64,000 bases of DNA from Mycobacteroides abscessus ATCC 19977. GTDB lineage: Bacteria > Actinomycetota > Actinomycetes > Mycobacteriales > Mycobacteriaceae. Below, one piece after another: positions 29,222 through 39,592 of this stretch. Numbering within the stretch: position 1 is the first letter of the stretch; each line of letters starts with the position of its first letter. Made by a program: the position numbers and the translations under genes. The stretch covers positions 2,790,001-2,854,000 of the forward strand of contig NC_010397.1 of the NCBI RefSeq assembly GCF_000069185.1. Reading direction: 5' to 3'. The notes beneath the pieces were generated by a model. The model was not told the DNA's origin, ran no database searches, and saw only the letters and a list, made by a program, of their open reading frames with translations.

Positions 29222-29979
29222 GTCTCGTTGCCCTGTCCAGCGGCGAACAGTGCGTCGGGGTCCACGGGCAACCCATGTTCGGCCGGCGCTGTGGCCGCAC
29301 GCGCGTGGGTGACGACAGCCGCCGCGGGAACCGAGGCGGCGGCGCCAGGTGCCGGAGTCCGCAGCCGCTCCACGTTGATCGCGAACTCGGCCACGCCGTC
29401 CCGGATCGCGGCAGCGTGTTCGTCCAGCCGGTCCAGGAGTTGAGAGAGCGTGCGCCCCATCTTGTTTCCAAGCTCGGAGGCCTCAGCCACAGCGGAAGCG
29501 ATGGTGGTCGCGACACTGCCGCCCTGGGTGATGGGAGAGGCCGCCCGTGCCGCCGTGAACTCGGTGATGACGTCGTCTACGTAACCCTCGACCCATTGCC
29601 CGAGCATGCTTCGCGTGTGGGTGACCAGATCGGTCACCACATTGATGCGTTGATTGATATTGGCCGCGACGAGGCGCAGCTCCTGTAGCGCGTCATCGAT
29701 CGGGCCAGACGCTTCGCTGAATCCTGTTGCCGCCGCGCCACTGTGCCCTTCGCCCAGCGCACTGAGCACAGCCGAGAGTTCCTGCTGCACATTAGTGACG
29801 TCGGCAATGCAGTACCGCCAGAAAGTAGCTTCGGCAGAGGCTGCGACCGGGTTACCACGTAGCGCATCCAGCGGCTCTTCGAGAAACTGGACATGCTCGA
29901 CCACGAAGCCCAATCCGGCATCGTCAAGGCGCGTGAGCGGCTTCAGCTCGGCATCAAGGGTGTCCACCGAACCCTTCAC
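29218..29979 (-). CDS. Type VII secretion-like alpha-helical protein
   Basis: A 253-residue protein, mostly helical up to about residue 210, with a Pro/Ala-rich tail. An ESX-like pattern is seen near residue 55 as 'TFWRYCIADV', with Trp and a YxxxD (Y-C-I-A-D) sequence. A second helical region 'NINQRINVVTDLVTHTRSML' is WXG100/PPE-like in character. No signal peptide is present, as expected for type VII substrates. The start is uncertain: GTG 29979 is used, TTG 29982 and GTG 29967 are alternatives. It overlaps the upstream gene by about 26 bases. No ESX core genes are nearby. Family assignment is inference. Confidence 0.55.
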   Translation of the reverse strand: MKGSVDTLDAELKPLTRLDDAGLGFVVEHVQFLEEPLDALRGNPVAASAEATFWRYCIADVTNVQQELSAVLSALGEGHSGAAATGFSEASGPIDDALQELRLVAANINQRINVVTDLVTHTRSMLGQWVEGYVDDVITEFTAARAASPITQGGSVATTIASAVAEASELGNKMGRTLSQLLDRLDEHAAAIRDGVAEFAINVERLRTPAPGAAASVPAAAVVTHARAATAPAEHGLPVDPDALFAAGQGNET

Positions 29980-30286
29980 CAATCTTCGTCATCGCGGCGA
30001 CGGTCTGATCCTCGGCCTCGGCGATCCGCCGGGCCTGATCATGCAGACGCTGCCCCGTCTCCACAATCACGTCGCCGAGAGTGCGCACCGCATCGCTCAG
30101 CTCCTCGATACTGCCCCGCACCGATGCGACGAAATCCGACGACACCGCCCCCAGATCCCGGTCGCCGAGCCCCTCGCCGTGATGCTCGAGAAGAAACCGC
30201 AGCGATCCTCCCGCGCTTTCCAGATTCGCCGCCTCGCGCAGCACCACATCCCGGTCGAACCGGAAGGTGCCCGTCTCATCGGTCAT
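29954..30286 (-). CDS. Small type VII secretion-like (EspC/WXG100-like) protein
   Basis: A 110-residue helical protein without signal peptide. Its size, heptad-rich middle ('SIEELSDAVRTLGDVIVETG') and end ('LHDQARRIAEAEDQTVAAM') resemble ESX secretion-associated EspC-like proteins. The usual YxxxD/E signal is not intact: the corresponding place reads 'RIAEAED'. ATG 30286 overlaps the YbaB-like stop (ATGA), and the downstream gene starts before this one stops, so three genes form one unit. Secretion is uncertain. Confidence 0.6.
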   Translation of the reverse strand: MTDETGTFRFDRDVVLREAANLESAGGSLRFLLEHHGEGLGDRDLGAVSSDFVASVRGSIEELSDAVRTLGDVIVETGQRLHDQARRIAEAEDQTVAAMTKIGEGFGGHP

Positions 30287-30669
30287 GAGGCCGGTCCCAG
30301 ATGTTCGCCCTCCCCGAGGTGCCCCCCGTCCAGGTAGCCCTTGACGTAGTCCATCGCCGGTCCGTCGCCGGTGAGGTCGTGCAATGTGCTGTGAATCTGA
30401 CTGGCTGCGTTGACCTGCGCCGCGGCGATGGTCCGGGTGATGATGGCCGATAGATCTCTCGCGTCCATCGACAGCGTCGACTCGTCCAGGTCCAATGTCT
30501 CGATGCGTCCCCCCGAACCGACGGTCACCGCCACCCCCACGTCGTCCTTCGCATGGCCGCGAACCAGCCCGACGGTCTGCTGCACATACTGCGCACGCTG
30601 CCCCAGAATCTCCAGGCGATCCTGGTATTCGCGAATCCATTGGCGGGGGTCACCACGGCACTCCGACAT
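30283..30669 (-). CDS. YbaB/EbfC-like protein, first gene of the ESX-like operon
   Basis: A 128-residue YbaB/EbfC-like protein. This small helical-hairpin family binds DNA or, next to ESX genes (EspL-like), assists secretion substrates. Seen are an N-terminal helix 'WIREYQDRLEILGQRAQYVQ' and the beta region 'DDVGVAVTVGSGGRIETLDL', the YbaB signature. ATG 30669 has an AGGAGC site upstream; the in-frame extension to 30852 is not supported. The stop overlaps the next ATG, so it is coupled to the EspC-like gene. Confidence 0.7.
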   Translation of the reverse strand: MSECRGDPRQWIREYQDRLEILGQRAQYVQQTVGLVRGHAKDDVGVAVTVGSGGRIETLDLDESTLSMDARDLSAIITRTIAAAQVNAASQIHSTLHDLTGDGPAMDYVKGYLDGGHLGEGEHLGPAS

Positions 30670-30884
30670 GACGAGGGGCTCCTTTCCTGGACACGACCGG
30701 TGAAACGGGAACGTCCCCTCCGCGTCCCCGGTCCACCGACCGCTGATGGCATTTGTCGACTTCTGTGCCATACATAGAGATTGATGGGCGCAGGACGTGA
30801 ATCGGTTCCATGAATTTTGAAGAAATTTCTTGGCAAATGAATGAAACGTCAATTACCTGCAGGAACAACTGCCCCAGAGACAAA
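30670..30884 (-). promoter_or_regulatory. AT-rich upstream region of the ESX-like operon
   Basis: A 215-nt gap lies between the operon start and the secG terminator. Bases 30808-30860 are markedly AT-rich for this genome and contain a perfect 12-base palindrome, AAGAAATTTCTT (30820-30831). On the minus strand a TTGACG (near 30852) could be a -35. AT-rich promoters of type VII genes are typical targets of Lsr2-type silencers. The regulator is not identified. Confidence 0.45.
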
Positions 30885-30915
30885 ACAGCGGACTACCTGT
30901 GCAGTAGTCCGCTGT
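30885..30915 (-). terminator. Intrinsic terminator downstream of secG
   Basis: A perfect 12-bp stem (30885-30896 with 30904-30915) with a 7-nt loop is followed, in the minus direction, by TTTTG. It lies 18 bases after the secG stop. Confidence 0.85.
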
Positions 30916-30933
30916 GTGAGAATCGTTCTGGCG

Positions 30934-31170
30934 CTATCCGCCGAGCTTGATCTGCAGCCCGACGCCGATGATCGAGATCACCCAGATCGCGGTGACGAAG
31001 TAGGTGAGCCGGTCCAGGTTCTTCTCCACCACGGTCGAACCCGAGAGGCTGGACTGCACACCACCGCCGAACAGCGTGGACAGACCGCCGCCCTTCGCGC
31101 GGTGCAACAGCACCAGCAAGACCACCAACAAGCTCGTGATCACCAGGACGATCTGCAACGCCAATTCCAT
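30934..31170 (-). CDS. secG: SecG, Sec translocase subunit
   Basis: A 78-residue protein with two membrane helices, the third component of the SecYEG channel. The first helix 'LALQIVLVITSLLVVLLVLL' is followed by the cytosolic loop 'HRAKGGGLSTLFGGG', the family signature, and a second helix 'LTYFVTAIWVISIIGVGL'. ATG 31170 has TAGGCT six bases upstream, a leaderless pattern. An intrinsic terminator follows. It lies near tpiA-pgk-gap as in other mycobacteria, although two unrelated genes intervene. Confidence 0.93.
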   Translation of the reverse strand: MELALQIVLVITSLLVVLLVLLHRAKGGGLSTLFGGGVQSSLSGSTVVEKNLDRLTYFVTAIWVISIIGVGLQIKLGG

Positions 31171-31176
31171 GCGGCC

Positions 31177-31182
31177 AGCCTA
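31177..31182 (-). promoter_or_regulatory. -10 hexamer for leaderless secG
   Basis: On the minus strand TAGGCT is six bases before ATG 31170, fitting the TAnnnT leaderless pattern. Confidence 0.5.
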
Positions 31183-31218
31183 CCGGCTCCCTTCCGGCGA
31201 CCTGCGCAGGGACGCCGG

Positions 31219-32367
31219 TCAGCTCACTTCTGAACTGTCGGACAGCCAGGTATTGCATTCCCACAGCCGATTCTTGAGCGAGCCGTGCCGCCACCATGCC
31301 GCAGAATGCTCGTTGGACCCATGGTCACGCTTGGACCGTTGCCCATCGCCCCGATATTGGTCGTTCCAGGCAAGATCGAGTTCGTGCTGGGTGATCGTGC
31401 CCCCGCGCCGCGACCCGAGGAACATTCCCGAGAAGCACTGGGCCTGAAGTTCGCTTCGCCGCGACAGCTCCAGCCCCACCGGGGAATCGACTCCCGCAGC
31501 GACGCGCTGGTTCCATTCCTCCGACGATATGCCGCTGAGCTCCTGGACATGATGTCCGTACTCGTGCGCATACACGGCAAGGTAGAAGCCGTCATGATTT
31601 CCGTACCTGTTGGGCGACATGCTCACCGTCGACATGTAGATCGTGTTGTTGGCCGAGCAGTAGAAGGCGGCTGTCTCGCCGCCGCTGAAGTCCTCGCCCC
31701 CGCAGGGCGAATCCACGTAGCTTCCGGCCACTACCAATCCCGGCGACGACCATGGCAGACGCAACCCGTCCAGAAGCCGCTTCCACTCCGGATCCAAGCA
31801 CCCGAGCAGATCCCGGTAGAACGCCTCTGCGTGAGGAATGTCAAACGGCCATGTGCTCGTTGAGCAGGGCGCATTGGTGAACCCAGCCTCCCGGTCCCGG
31901 AACAAAGGGTTGTCGCCGAGCGCGTAGACCGGCTGAGGGCCGGGCGGTGGCTGCGGGGGTGTCACCTTAGGGCTGATCCAGGTCGAGGTCGGAGAATACT
32001 GCCATGTCGAGGTCACCCGCACCGGGTGGCGCCCGCCGGAGTCCTGATGGACCGACCACACCACCACCGTTCCCAGCATCAGGATCGCGACCAGCACGAA
32101 GGACGCGCCGCCGATGATCAGGCCGGTGTGAGATCTGCCGCGCGCCCGCGGGCGCGGTCCGTACCCGACTGGCGGTGGATATACCGGGCGCCCCGGCGGT
32201 ACCCGGTACGCGGGCAGCGGCTGAGGCGCCTGATATCCCGGAAACGGCGTAATAGGTGGTGGGTGCCATCCACGTTGCGGTGGTGCCATGGGGGCGTGAG
32301 CAGGCGGCGGCAGCGGCGCGCCCCAGGCAGGCACCGGTCTGGGCTGGAAATACGGTCGCGGCTCCAT
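31219..32367 (-). CDS. Membrane-anchored neutral zinc metallopeptidase (YpfJ-like)
   Basis: A 382-residue protein. Residues 1-80 are a Pro-rich cytosolic lead, residues 82-104 a single membrane helix ('GLIIGGASFVLVAILMLGTV'), and the rest is extracytoplasmic. The zinc motif HEYGH (268-272) is in 'AVYAHEYGHHVQELSG'; 'ELSRRSELQAQCFSGMFLG' downstream supplies the third ligand region. Several Cys may form disulfides. ATG 32367 has a G-rich site 5 nt upstream; the frame is open to 32406. It is divergent from the DUF2207 gene across 65 nt. The peptide substrate is unknown. Confidence 0.85.
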   Translation of the reverse strand: MEPRPYFQPRPVPAWGAPLPPPAHAPMAPPQRGWHPPPITPFPGYQAPQPLPAYRVPPGRPVYPPPVGYGPRPRARGRSHTGLIIGGASFVLVAILMLGTVVVWSVHQDSGGRHPVRVTSTWQYSPTSTWISPKVTPPQPPPGPQPVYALGDNPLFRDREAGFTNAPCSTSTWPFDIPHAEAFYRDLLGCLDPEWKRLLDGLRLPWSSPGLVVAGSYVDSPCGGEDFSGGETAAFYCSANNTIYMSTVSMSPNRYGNHDGFYLAVYAHEYGHHVQELSGISSEEWNQRVAAGVDSPVGLELSRRSELQAQCFSGMFLGSRRGGTITQHELDLAWNDQYRGDGQRSKRDHGSNEHSAAWWRHGSLKNRLWECNTWLSDSSEVS

Positions 32368-32419
32368 GCAGTCCCCCCACCACATTCTGTGAATGCGCGC
32401 CAGCATATCGACCCTGACC

Positions 32420-32425
32420 TAGGGT
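32420..32425 (+). promoter_or_regulatory. -10 hexamer for leaderless DUF2207 gene
   Basis: TAGGGT lies seven bases before GTG 32433. Confidence 0.45.
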
Positions 32426-32432
32426 TACCGCC

Positions 32433-34082
32433 GTGGGAGAGATGAGTCGTGGGGTGGCTTTACGGTTGGCGTTGTATCTGCCGGTGTGTATGGGAGGACT
32501 TCTGCTGGCGGCACCGGCAAGCAGCGATGTTTCCCCGGGCACCGTCGCTGTTGCCATGACCCTCGCCGACGACGGCGTGCTGAACATCACCGAGACCATC
32601 ACGCCCGCCAAAGGTCAAGTGCTGCAACGCCATCTACTGCTCGATGTGCCCGTTGAAGGTAATCGGATACAACATTTCCAGGTCAGCAACGTCACTAGCA
32701 CCGGCGACGCGGAGGCCGCTGGCGACACCGGCACATTGACCATCGTGGCTCGCGGTCCAGCGACCGTCAGCTATGCCGTCCGGGGTGCCGTCGCCGATGC
32801 CGCCGATCACCAGCAGGTGACCTGGCCGTTTGCCTCCGGCTGGGATTCGGGAATGAGGGATGTCACGGCCTCATTCGCCTCTCCCAGCACCAAACCCAGC
32901 TCCCCCACGTGCTCCCTGGGCCCACCGGGTTCTCGCACACGTTGTACTGCGGCGCAGGTCGATCACACCGGGGTGGTGCGAGTCCAGCAAGACAATGTGC
33001 CGCCGGACTCGATCGCAACCTTCACCGTGACGGTTCCGGCCCGCACCGTTCCCGCCGGCGCCATTTTCACCGTGATCCCCGGCCCGGCAGGCCCCTTCGC
33101 GCTGACGCGACCGGCGATCGCAGCCCTGGCCGGCCTGGGGGCCGTCACCGCCGCATTGGCCGGTTGGGTAGTCGTGGCCCGCCGCCGGGACACCCACGCC
33201 GCCGAAACCAGCGTCACCCCAATCGATCCCCTGGTTCGCGACCACACAGGATCACATTTCGCTGCGCCGGACGGGGTGCTCCCCGGGCAGATAGGCACCG
33301 TCATCGATCTGCGGGTGGATGCCGTAGACCTGACCGCGACGGTCATTGATCTCGCGGTCCGCGGATATCTGTGGATCGCCGAAACAACGGGTGCCGAAGG
33401 CCGGCTCGATTGGCAGATATCCCGGCGCGCCCCGGCGGACAGCCTCTTGGCCCCCTATGAGGCGCAACTTCTGGACATCTTGTTGCCTGCGAAGACCGAG
33501 ACGGTGTACATGTCCAGCCTCCAGATGCCGGGTTCCCGGGTGGATATCGGCCGCATTCCCGAGATGATGTATGCCGACGCCCGGCTTCGCGGATGGTTCC
33601 GCCGTACGCCGGAGCACCTGGGCGCCCTGACCGGTTACGGGGTCGGCGTGCTGCTGGCGGGTCTCGTAGTCACCGCCGTCCTAGCCGTCAGCATCGGCAA
33701 CGCGATGATCGGGGTCGCGGTGTGCGGCGTGGGCGCGGTCTGCGCGCTGGCCGGCACGCTGCTGCCGATCCGCACCGCGCGCGGGCATCTGCTGGTGGCG
33801 CACGTGGCCGCGCTGCGCCACTATCTGAGCGAGTTCAACGTCGATGACTTGGCGCCCGCTGATCGCGAGCTGGTGCTGACCCGGGCAGCACCGTATGCCG
33901 TTGTGCTCGGGCAGCTCGGCCCGTGGCTCACGGCCATGGGAAGGCTGGATACCGCCGCCGACGGTACACCCGGAATCGATTGGTACGACACGGCTTCCAG
34001 CGATACCGCGAACCTGCCCGCCTTCCTCACCGCCCTCGACGGAGTGTTGGCGCGCGGCGCGCATCTACGCAATCTGCCGTAG
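32433..34082 (+). CDS. DUF2207-family membrane protein
   Basis: A 549-residue protein. A signal peptide or first helix is at residues 10-30 ('LALYLPVCMGGLLLAAPASS'). It is followed by an extracytoplasmic beta-rich domain starting 'VAVAMTLADDGVLNITETIT', a membrane helix near residue 230, a cytosolic region with 'VIDLAVRGYLWIAETTGAEG', then two more helices near residues 395-450 and a C-terminal domain. This layout is DUF2207. GTG 32433 is chosen from the -10 spacing; ATG 32442 is possible. It ends 7 nt from the convergent tpiA stop. Function is unknown; the divergent zinc peptidase may be a partner. Confidence 0.75.
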   Translation: MGEMSRGVALRLALYLPVCMGGLLLAAPASSDVSPGTVAVAMTLADDGVLNITETITPAKGQVLQRHLLLDVPVEGNRIQHFQVSNVTSTGDAEAAGDTGTLTIVARGPATVSYAVRGAVADAADHQQVTWPFASGWDSGMRDVTASFASPSTKPSSPTCSLGPPGSRTRCTAAQVDHTGVVRVQQDNVPPDSIATFTVTVPARTVPAGAIFTVIPGPAGPFALTRPAIAALAGLGAVTAALAGWVVVARRRDTHAAETSVTPIDPLVRDHTGSHFAAPDGVLPGQIGTVIDLRVDAVDLTATVIDLAVRGYLWIAETTGAEGRLDWQISRRAPADSLLAPYEAQLLDILLPAKTETVYMSSLQMPGSRVDIGRIPEMMYADARLRGWFRRTPEHLGALTGYGVGVLLAGLVVTAVLAVSIGNAMIGVAVCGVGAVCALAGTLLPIRTARGHLLVAHVAALRHYLSEFNVDDLAPADRELVLTRAAPYAVVLGQLGPWLTAMGRLDTAADGTPGIDWYDTASSDTANLPAFLTALDGVLARGAHLRNLP

Positions 34083-34089
34083 ATCCCGG

Positions 34090-34875
<786 letters not shown>

Positions 34876-34886
34876 ACGGAACTCCT

Positions 34887-36125
34887 CTAGTCCTCGAGAA
34901 CGTCGATACCCGGAAGCACCTTGCCTTCAAGGTATTCCAGGGATGCACCACCACCGGTGGAGATGTGCGAGAAACCATCATCGGGCAGGTCCAGGGCGCG
35001 CACCGCGGCAGCCGAATCGCCGCCACCGACCACGCTGAACGCACCCTTCTCCGTAGCAGCGATGATCGCCTCGGCGACACCCCGGGTACCCGCGGCGAAC
35101 GCCGGGAACTCGAACACGCCCATGGGGCCGTTCCAGAAGATGGTCTTGGCGTTGGACAACACCGCGGCGAACCGCTTCACCGATTCCGGTCCGATGTCCA
35201 GACCCATCTTGCTGTCCGGAATCGCGTCCGCGGCAACGATTTCCGAAGGTGAATCGGCGGCGAACTCATCTGCCGCCACGATATCCATCGGCAGATGAAT
35301 CACATCGGCATAGGTATCGAGCAGCCGCTTGCAGGTGTCAACCATCTCCAGCTGTACCAACGACTTGCCCACCGGCAGACCTTGCGCGGCCAGGAATGTG
35401 AAGCACATGCCGCCGCCGATCACCAGGCTGTCGGCCTTGGTAGCCAACGATTCGATGACCGCCAGTTTGTCGGAGACCTTGGACCCGCCCAGAACCACCG
35501 CATAAGGCCGCTCGGTACTGGCCGTGAGCACCCGCAGAACTTCCACCTCGGCAGCCACCAGACCACCGGCGTAATGCGGCAGCAAGGTCGCCACGTCGTA
35601 CACGGACGCCTGCTTACGGTGCACTACCCCGAATCCGTCGGAAACGAACGCGCCGCCGGTGCCCGTTGGGCCGCCGACCAACTCGGCCAGTTCCCGCGCG
35701 AGCGCGAGACGCTGTGCGTCGTCCTTGCTGGTTTCCCGGGGGTCGAACCGGATGTTCTCCAGTAGCAGCACATCGCCGTCGGTCAGGCCCTCGGCGCGTG
35801 CCAGCGCGTCGGTCCCGACGACGTCTCCGGCCACCTGCACGTGCTGCCCCAGCAGTTCACCCAACGCCGCCCCGACCGGGGCCAGGGACAGTTTTGGGTC
35901 CGGCTTTCCATCGGGGCGGCCCAGGTGCGCGGTCACGATGACCTTGGCCCCGGCACCCGCAAGCGCGCGGATGGTCGGCACCGAGGCCACGATGCGACCG
36001 GGATCAGAGATATGGGCGATGTTGCCGTCCAGGTACTCGAGCGGGACGTTCAGGTCCGACCGGACCAGCACGCCCTTGCCCGAAACTCCCTCGGCCAACA
36101 GGTCGTTGAGGGACTTGATCGCCAT
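34887..36125 (-). CDS. pgk: Phosphoglycerate kinase
   Basis: A 412-residue two-domain kinase that makes ATP from 1,3-bisphosphoglycerate. The signature '[15 protein letters not shown]' is at the N-terminus, '[17 protein letters not shown]' begins the nucleotide domain, and '[16 protein letters not shown]' ends it. The start is ATG 36125, two bases after the gap stop; the longer frame runs into gap and is not used. Middle gene of gap-pgk-tpiA. Confidence 0.96.
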   Translation of the reverse strand: MAIKSLNDLLAEGVSGKGVLVRSDLNVPLEYLDGNIAHISDPGRIVASVPTIRALAGAGAKVIVTAHLGRPDGKPDPKLSLAPVGAALGELLGQHVQVAGDVVGTDALARAEGLTDGDVLLLENIRFDPRETSKDDAQRLALARELAELVGGPTGTGGAFVSDGFGVVHRKQASVYDVATLLPHYAGGLVAAEVEVLRVLTASTERPYAVVLGGSKVSDKLAVIESLATKADSLVIGGGMCFTFLAAQGLPVGKSLVQLEMVDTCKRLLDTYADVIHLPMDIVAADEFAADSPSEIVAADAIPDSKMGLDIGPESVKRFAAVLSNAKTIFWNGPMGVFEFPAFAAGTRGVAEAIIAATEKGAFSVVGGGDSAAAVRALDLPDDGFSHISTGGGASLEYLEGKVLPGIDVLED

Positions 36126-36127
36126 CG

Positions 36128-37201
<1,074 letters not shown>

Positions 37202-37206
37202 TCACA

Positions 37207-38544
37207 TTAGCCCAGGGGGTGAGCCATTTCGTCCCGGCCCAGTCGCGCGACGATATGGGCGGCGGCTGCCAGCACCAGCGGCGCCACTCCCGCGATGACG
37301 AACACCGTCGTGTTGCCGATGACATGTGCCACGGGAACCACCAGCGCGAAGGATGCCGGCAGCCCGACCAGGGAGACGAAGAAGTCCATGCTGGCCGCAC
37401 GGCCCAGCATCTCCTCGGGCACGCGACGCTGCATCAGCGTGCCCCAGATGACGTTGGCCGCCTGCATGGTGCCGCCGACGATGATCATGGCGACCGCGAT
37501 CATCCAGACGTGGCCGGTGAACCCGATGAAGATCAGGGGTAACGAGCCCGCTCCCCACATCAGGATCATCACCGTCAAATATCGGCGGGCCAACGGTAGT
37601 GACGACACGATGAATGAGCCAACCGCTCCCGCCAGACCGAAAAGCGCCAATACCGTGGCATGGGCGCCGGGGTCGCCGCCGTGATCGCGGATGACGAACG
37701 GCAGCAGTATCTCGATGGGGCCCACGACCACCAGCACGTAGCCGATCGCGAACAGCAGTGTGGCGAAAAACCAGGTGGTGCGCACCATGTACCGGAATCC
37801 CTCTGCCAAATCGGCGAGGGCACGACGCAACGGGTGCTGCCGCACCTCCGCGGATGCGGGCGGCTCATGCTTGTGCCGGACCAGCAGCAGGCAACTCAGA
37901 CCCGCGCCGACGAGCATGCCCTCCAGTAGGAATGCGCCACCCGGCGACCACACGCTCACGATGGCCGCGCTTACCGCAGGGCCTGCGGCCAGCTGCATCA
38001 CCGGCCGCAGGATGCCTTCGATTCCGTTGGCGGCCAATAGCTCATCGGCAGGGAGCAGACTGGGCAACAATGCGGTATAGGCCGGTATGTAGAAACCCTC
38101 GGCGATACCGAACAGCAATGAGTTCAGTGCCAAATGCCAGATATGGGCCGCGCCGGTCAGCGCAAGGGTCGCGGTGGTCAGCATCAATGCGGTCTGCACC
38201 GCGAGCGAGCACCGCATCACCCACAGCTTGGGCAGACGGTCGGCCGCCACGCCTGCCGGTAGCACGCTGAGCAGCAGGCCGACGCTGAACGTGGTACCGA
38301 CAACGGCAACTTGTGCCGGCCCCAACCCCATCCGGATGACCTGCCAGACGAGCGCGACAGTCCACATGCCGTTGCCCAGCAGCGTGATCGCGAGGCCAAG
38401 CGTGAGCAGTCGATAGTCGCGGTGTCGCATCGGGCGCAGCGCCCGCGGGAGGCCGGACGTCGAAGGATGTGACTCCCCGCCGGAAGAGCCCCCGGAGTTT
38501 TTGCCAAGGACCCCTTCGGTTTTCAACTGTTCGGGGAAGTCCAC
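37207..38544 (-). CDS. Major facilitator superfamily exporter
   Basis: A 445-residue MFS protein with 12 helices. The loop 2-3 signature is 'GVAADRLPKLWVMRCSL', and the order of helices and 'MQRRVPEEMLGRAASMDFF' match the EntS/Tap-like drug or siderophore exporter group. The substrate is not predictable. GTG 38544 is preferred over TTG 38547 because TACCCT is six bases upstream. It lies between whiA and gap, with no partner gene. Confidence 0.85.
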   Translation of the reverse strand: MDFPEQLKTEGVLGKNSGGSSGGESHPSTSGLPRALRPMRHRDYRLLTLGLAITLLGNGMWTVALVWQVIRMGLGPAQVAVVGTTFSVGLLLSVLPAGVAADRLPKLWVMRCSLAVQTALMLTTATLALTGAAHIWHLALNSLLFGIAEGFYIPAYTALLPSLLPADELLAANGIEGILRPVMQLAAGPAVSAAIVSVWSPGGAFLLEGMLVGAGLSCLLLVRHKHEPPASAEVRQHPLRRALADLAEGFRYMVRTTWFFATLLFAIGYVLVVVGPIEILLPFVIRDHGGDPGAHATVLALFGLAGAVGSFIVSSLPLARRYLTVMILMWGAGSLPLIFIGFTGHVWMIAVAMIIVGGTMQAANVIWGTLMQRRVPEEMLGRAASMDFFVSLVGLPASFALVVPVAHVIGNTTVFVIAGVAPLVLAAAAHIVARLGRDEMAHPLG

Positions 38545-38550
38545 CAATCC

Positions 38551-38556
38551 AGGGTA
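38551..38556 (-). promoter_or_regulatory. -10 hexamer for leaderless MFS gene
   Basis: On the minus strand TACCCT is six bases before GTG 38544. Confidence 0.45.
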
Positions 38557-38608
38557 CGAAAGCGCTCCGACAATTCGCCAACGTTTTTCGACCGCCGCGA
38601 GCGGCAGA

Positions 38609-39592
38609 CTAGGCCTCTTCGAGCAGCTCGGGGGTCACGGCGGACTCAGTGTCCGGGATGCCCTCGGTCTTGGCCTTGCGATCGGCCATCGACAACAACC
38701 GCCGGATGCGGCCGGCGACAGCATCTTTGGTCATCACCGGGTCGGCCAGCCGGCCCAGCTCCTCTAAGGAGGCCTGACGATGCTCGACACGCAGTTTGCC
38801 CGCAGCCGCCAGGTGGTCGGGGACGGTGTCACCCAGGATCTCCAGCGCCCGCTCCACTCGCGCCGCCGCCGCGACCGCAGCGCGCGCGGACCGGCGCAGG
38901 TTCGCATCATCGAAATTGGCGAGCCGGTTTGCCGTTGCCCGCACCTCACGCCGCATGCGGCGCTCTTCCCAGGTCAGCCGGGTGTCCTGGGCGCCCATGC
39001 GGGTAAGCAGGGCACCGATCGCCTCGCCGTCGCGGACCACCACGCGATCGCTTCCCCGGACCTCACGCGCCTTGGCGCTTACGCCGAGCCGTCGGGCAGC
39101 ACCCACCAGCGCCAACGCGGCCTCTGGACCCGGGCAGCTGACCTCCAGCGCCGAGGAACGTCCGGGTTCGGTCAACGATCCATGCGCCAGGAACGCACCG
39201 CGCCAGGCCGCCTCGGCGTCTGCGACGCTGCCGCCGACCACCTGTGCCGGCAGCCCGCGCACCGGGCGACCCCGCAGATCGAGCAGGCCGGTTTGCCGGG
39301 CCAATGCCTCTCCGTCTTTGGCGACGCGCACCACATACCGGGTTGTCTTGCGGATACCGCCGGCCGACAGCACGTGCACCACCGCGTTGTAGCCGTACAG
39401 ATCGAAGATGTCCTTACGCAGACGGCGGGCGATGCTGCCCTGGTCGACCTCCGCCTCGACGACGACCCTGCCGCTGACGATGTGCAGCCCGCCGGCGAAC
39501 CGCAGCAGCGACGCGACCTCGGCGCGCCGGCTACTGACCTGAGTCACCACCAGGCGGCTCAGTTCGTCCTTGACCTCGGCGGTCATCGCCAC
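38609..39592 (-). CDS. whiA: WhiA, sporulation/cell division regulator homologue
   Basis: A 327-residue WhiA. The N-terminal two-thirds is a LAGLIDADG homing-endonuclease-like fold without nuclease use ('[20 protein letters not shown]', '[17 protein letters not shown]'). The C-terminal helix-turn-helix is around '[20 protein letters not shown]' and '[15 protein letters not shown]'. GTG 39592 gives the same start as the M. tuberculosis orthologue; ATG 39586 is an alternative. It overlaps yvcK by 10 bases. Fourth gene of uvrC-rapZ-yvcK-whiA. Confidence 0.95.
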   Translation of the reverse strand: MAMTAEVKDELSRLVVTQVSSRRAEVASLLRFAGGLHIVSGRVVVEAEVDQGSIARRLRKDIFDLYGYNAVVHVLSAGGIRKTTRYVVRVAKDGEALARQTGLLDLRGRPVRGLPAQVVGGSVADAEAAWRGAFLAHGSLTEPGRSSALEVSCPGPEAALALVGAARRLGVSAKAREVRGSDRVVVRDGEAIGALLTRMGAQDTRLTWEERRMRREVRATANRLANFDDANLRRSARAAVAAAARVERALEILGDTVPDHLAAAGKLRVEHRQASLEELGRLADPVMTKDAVAGRIRRLLSMADRKAKTEGIPDTESAVTPELLEEA

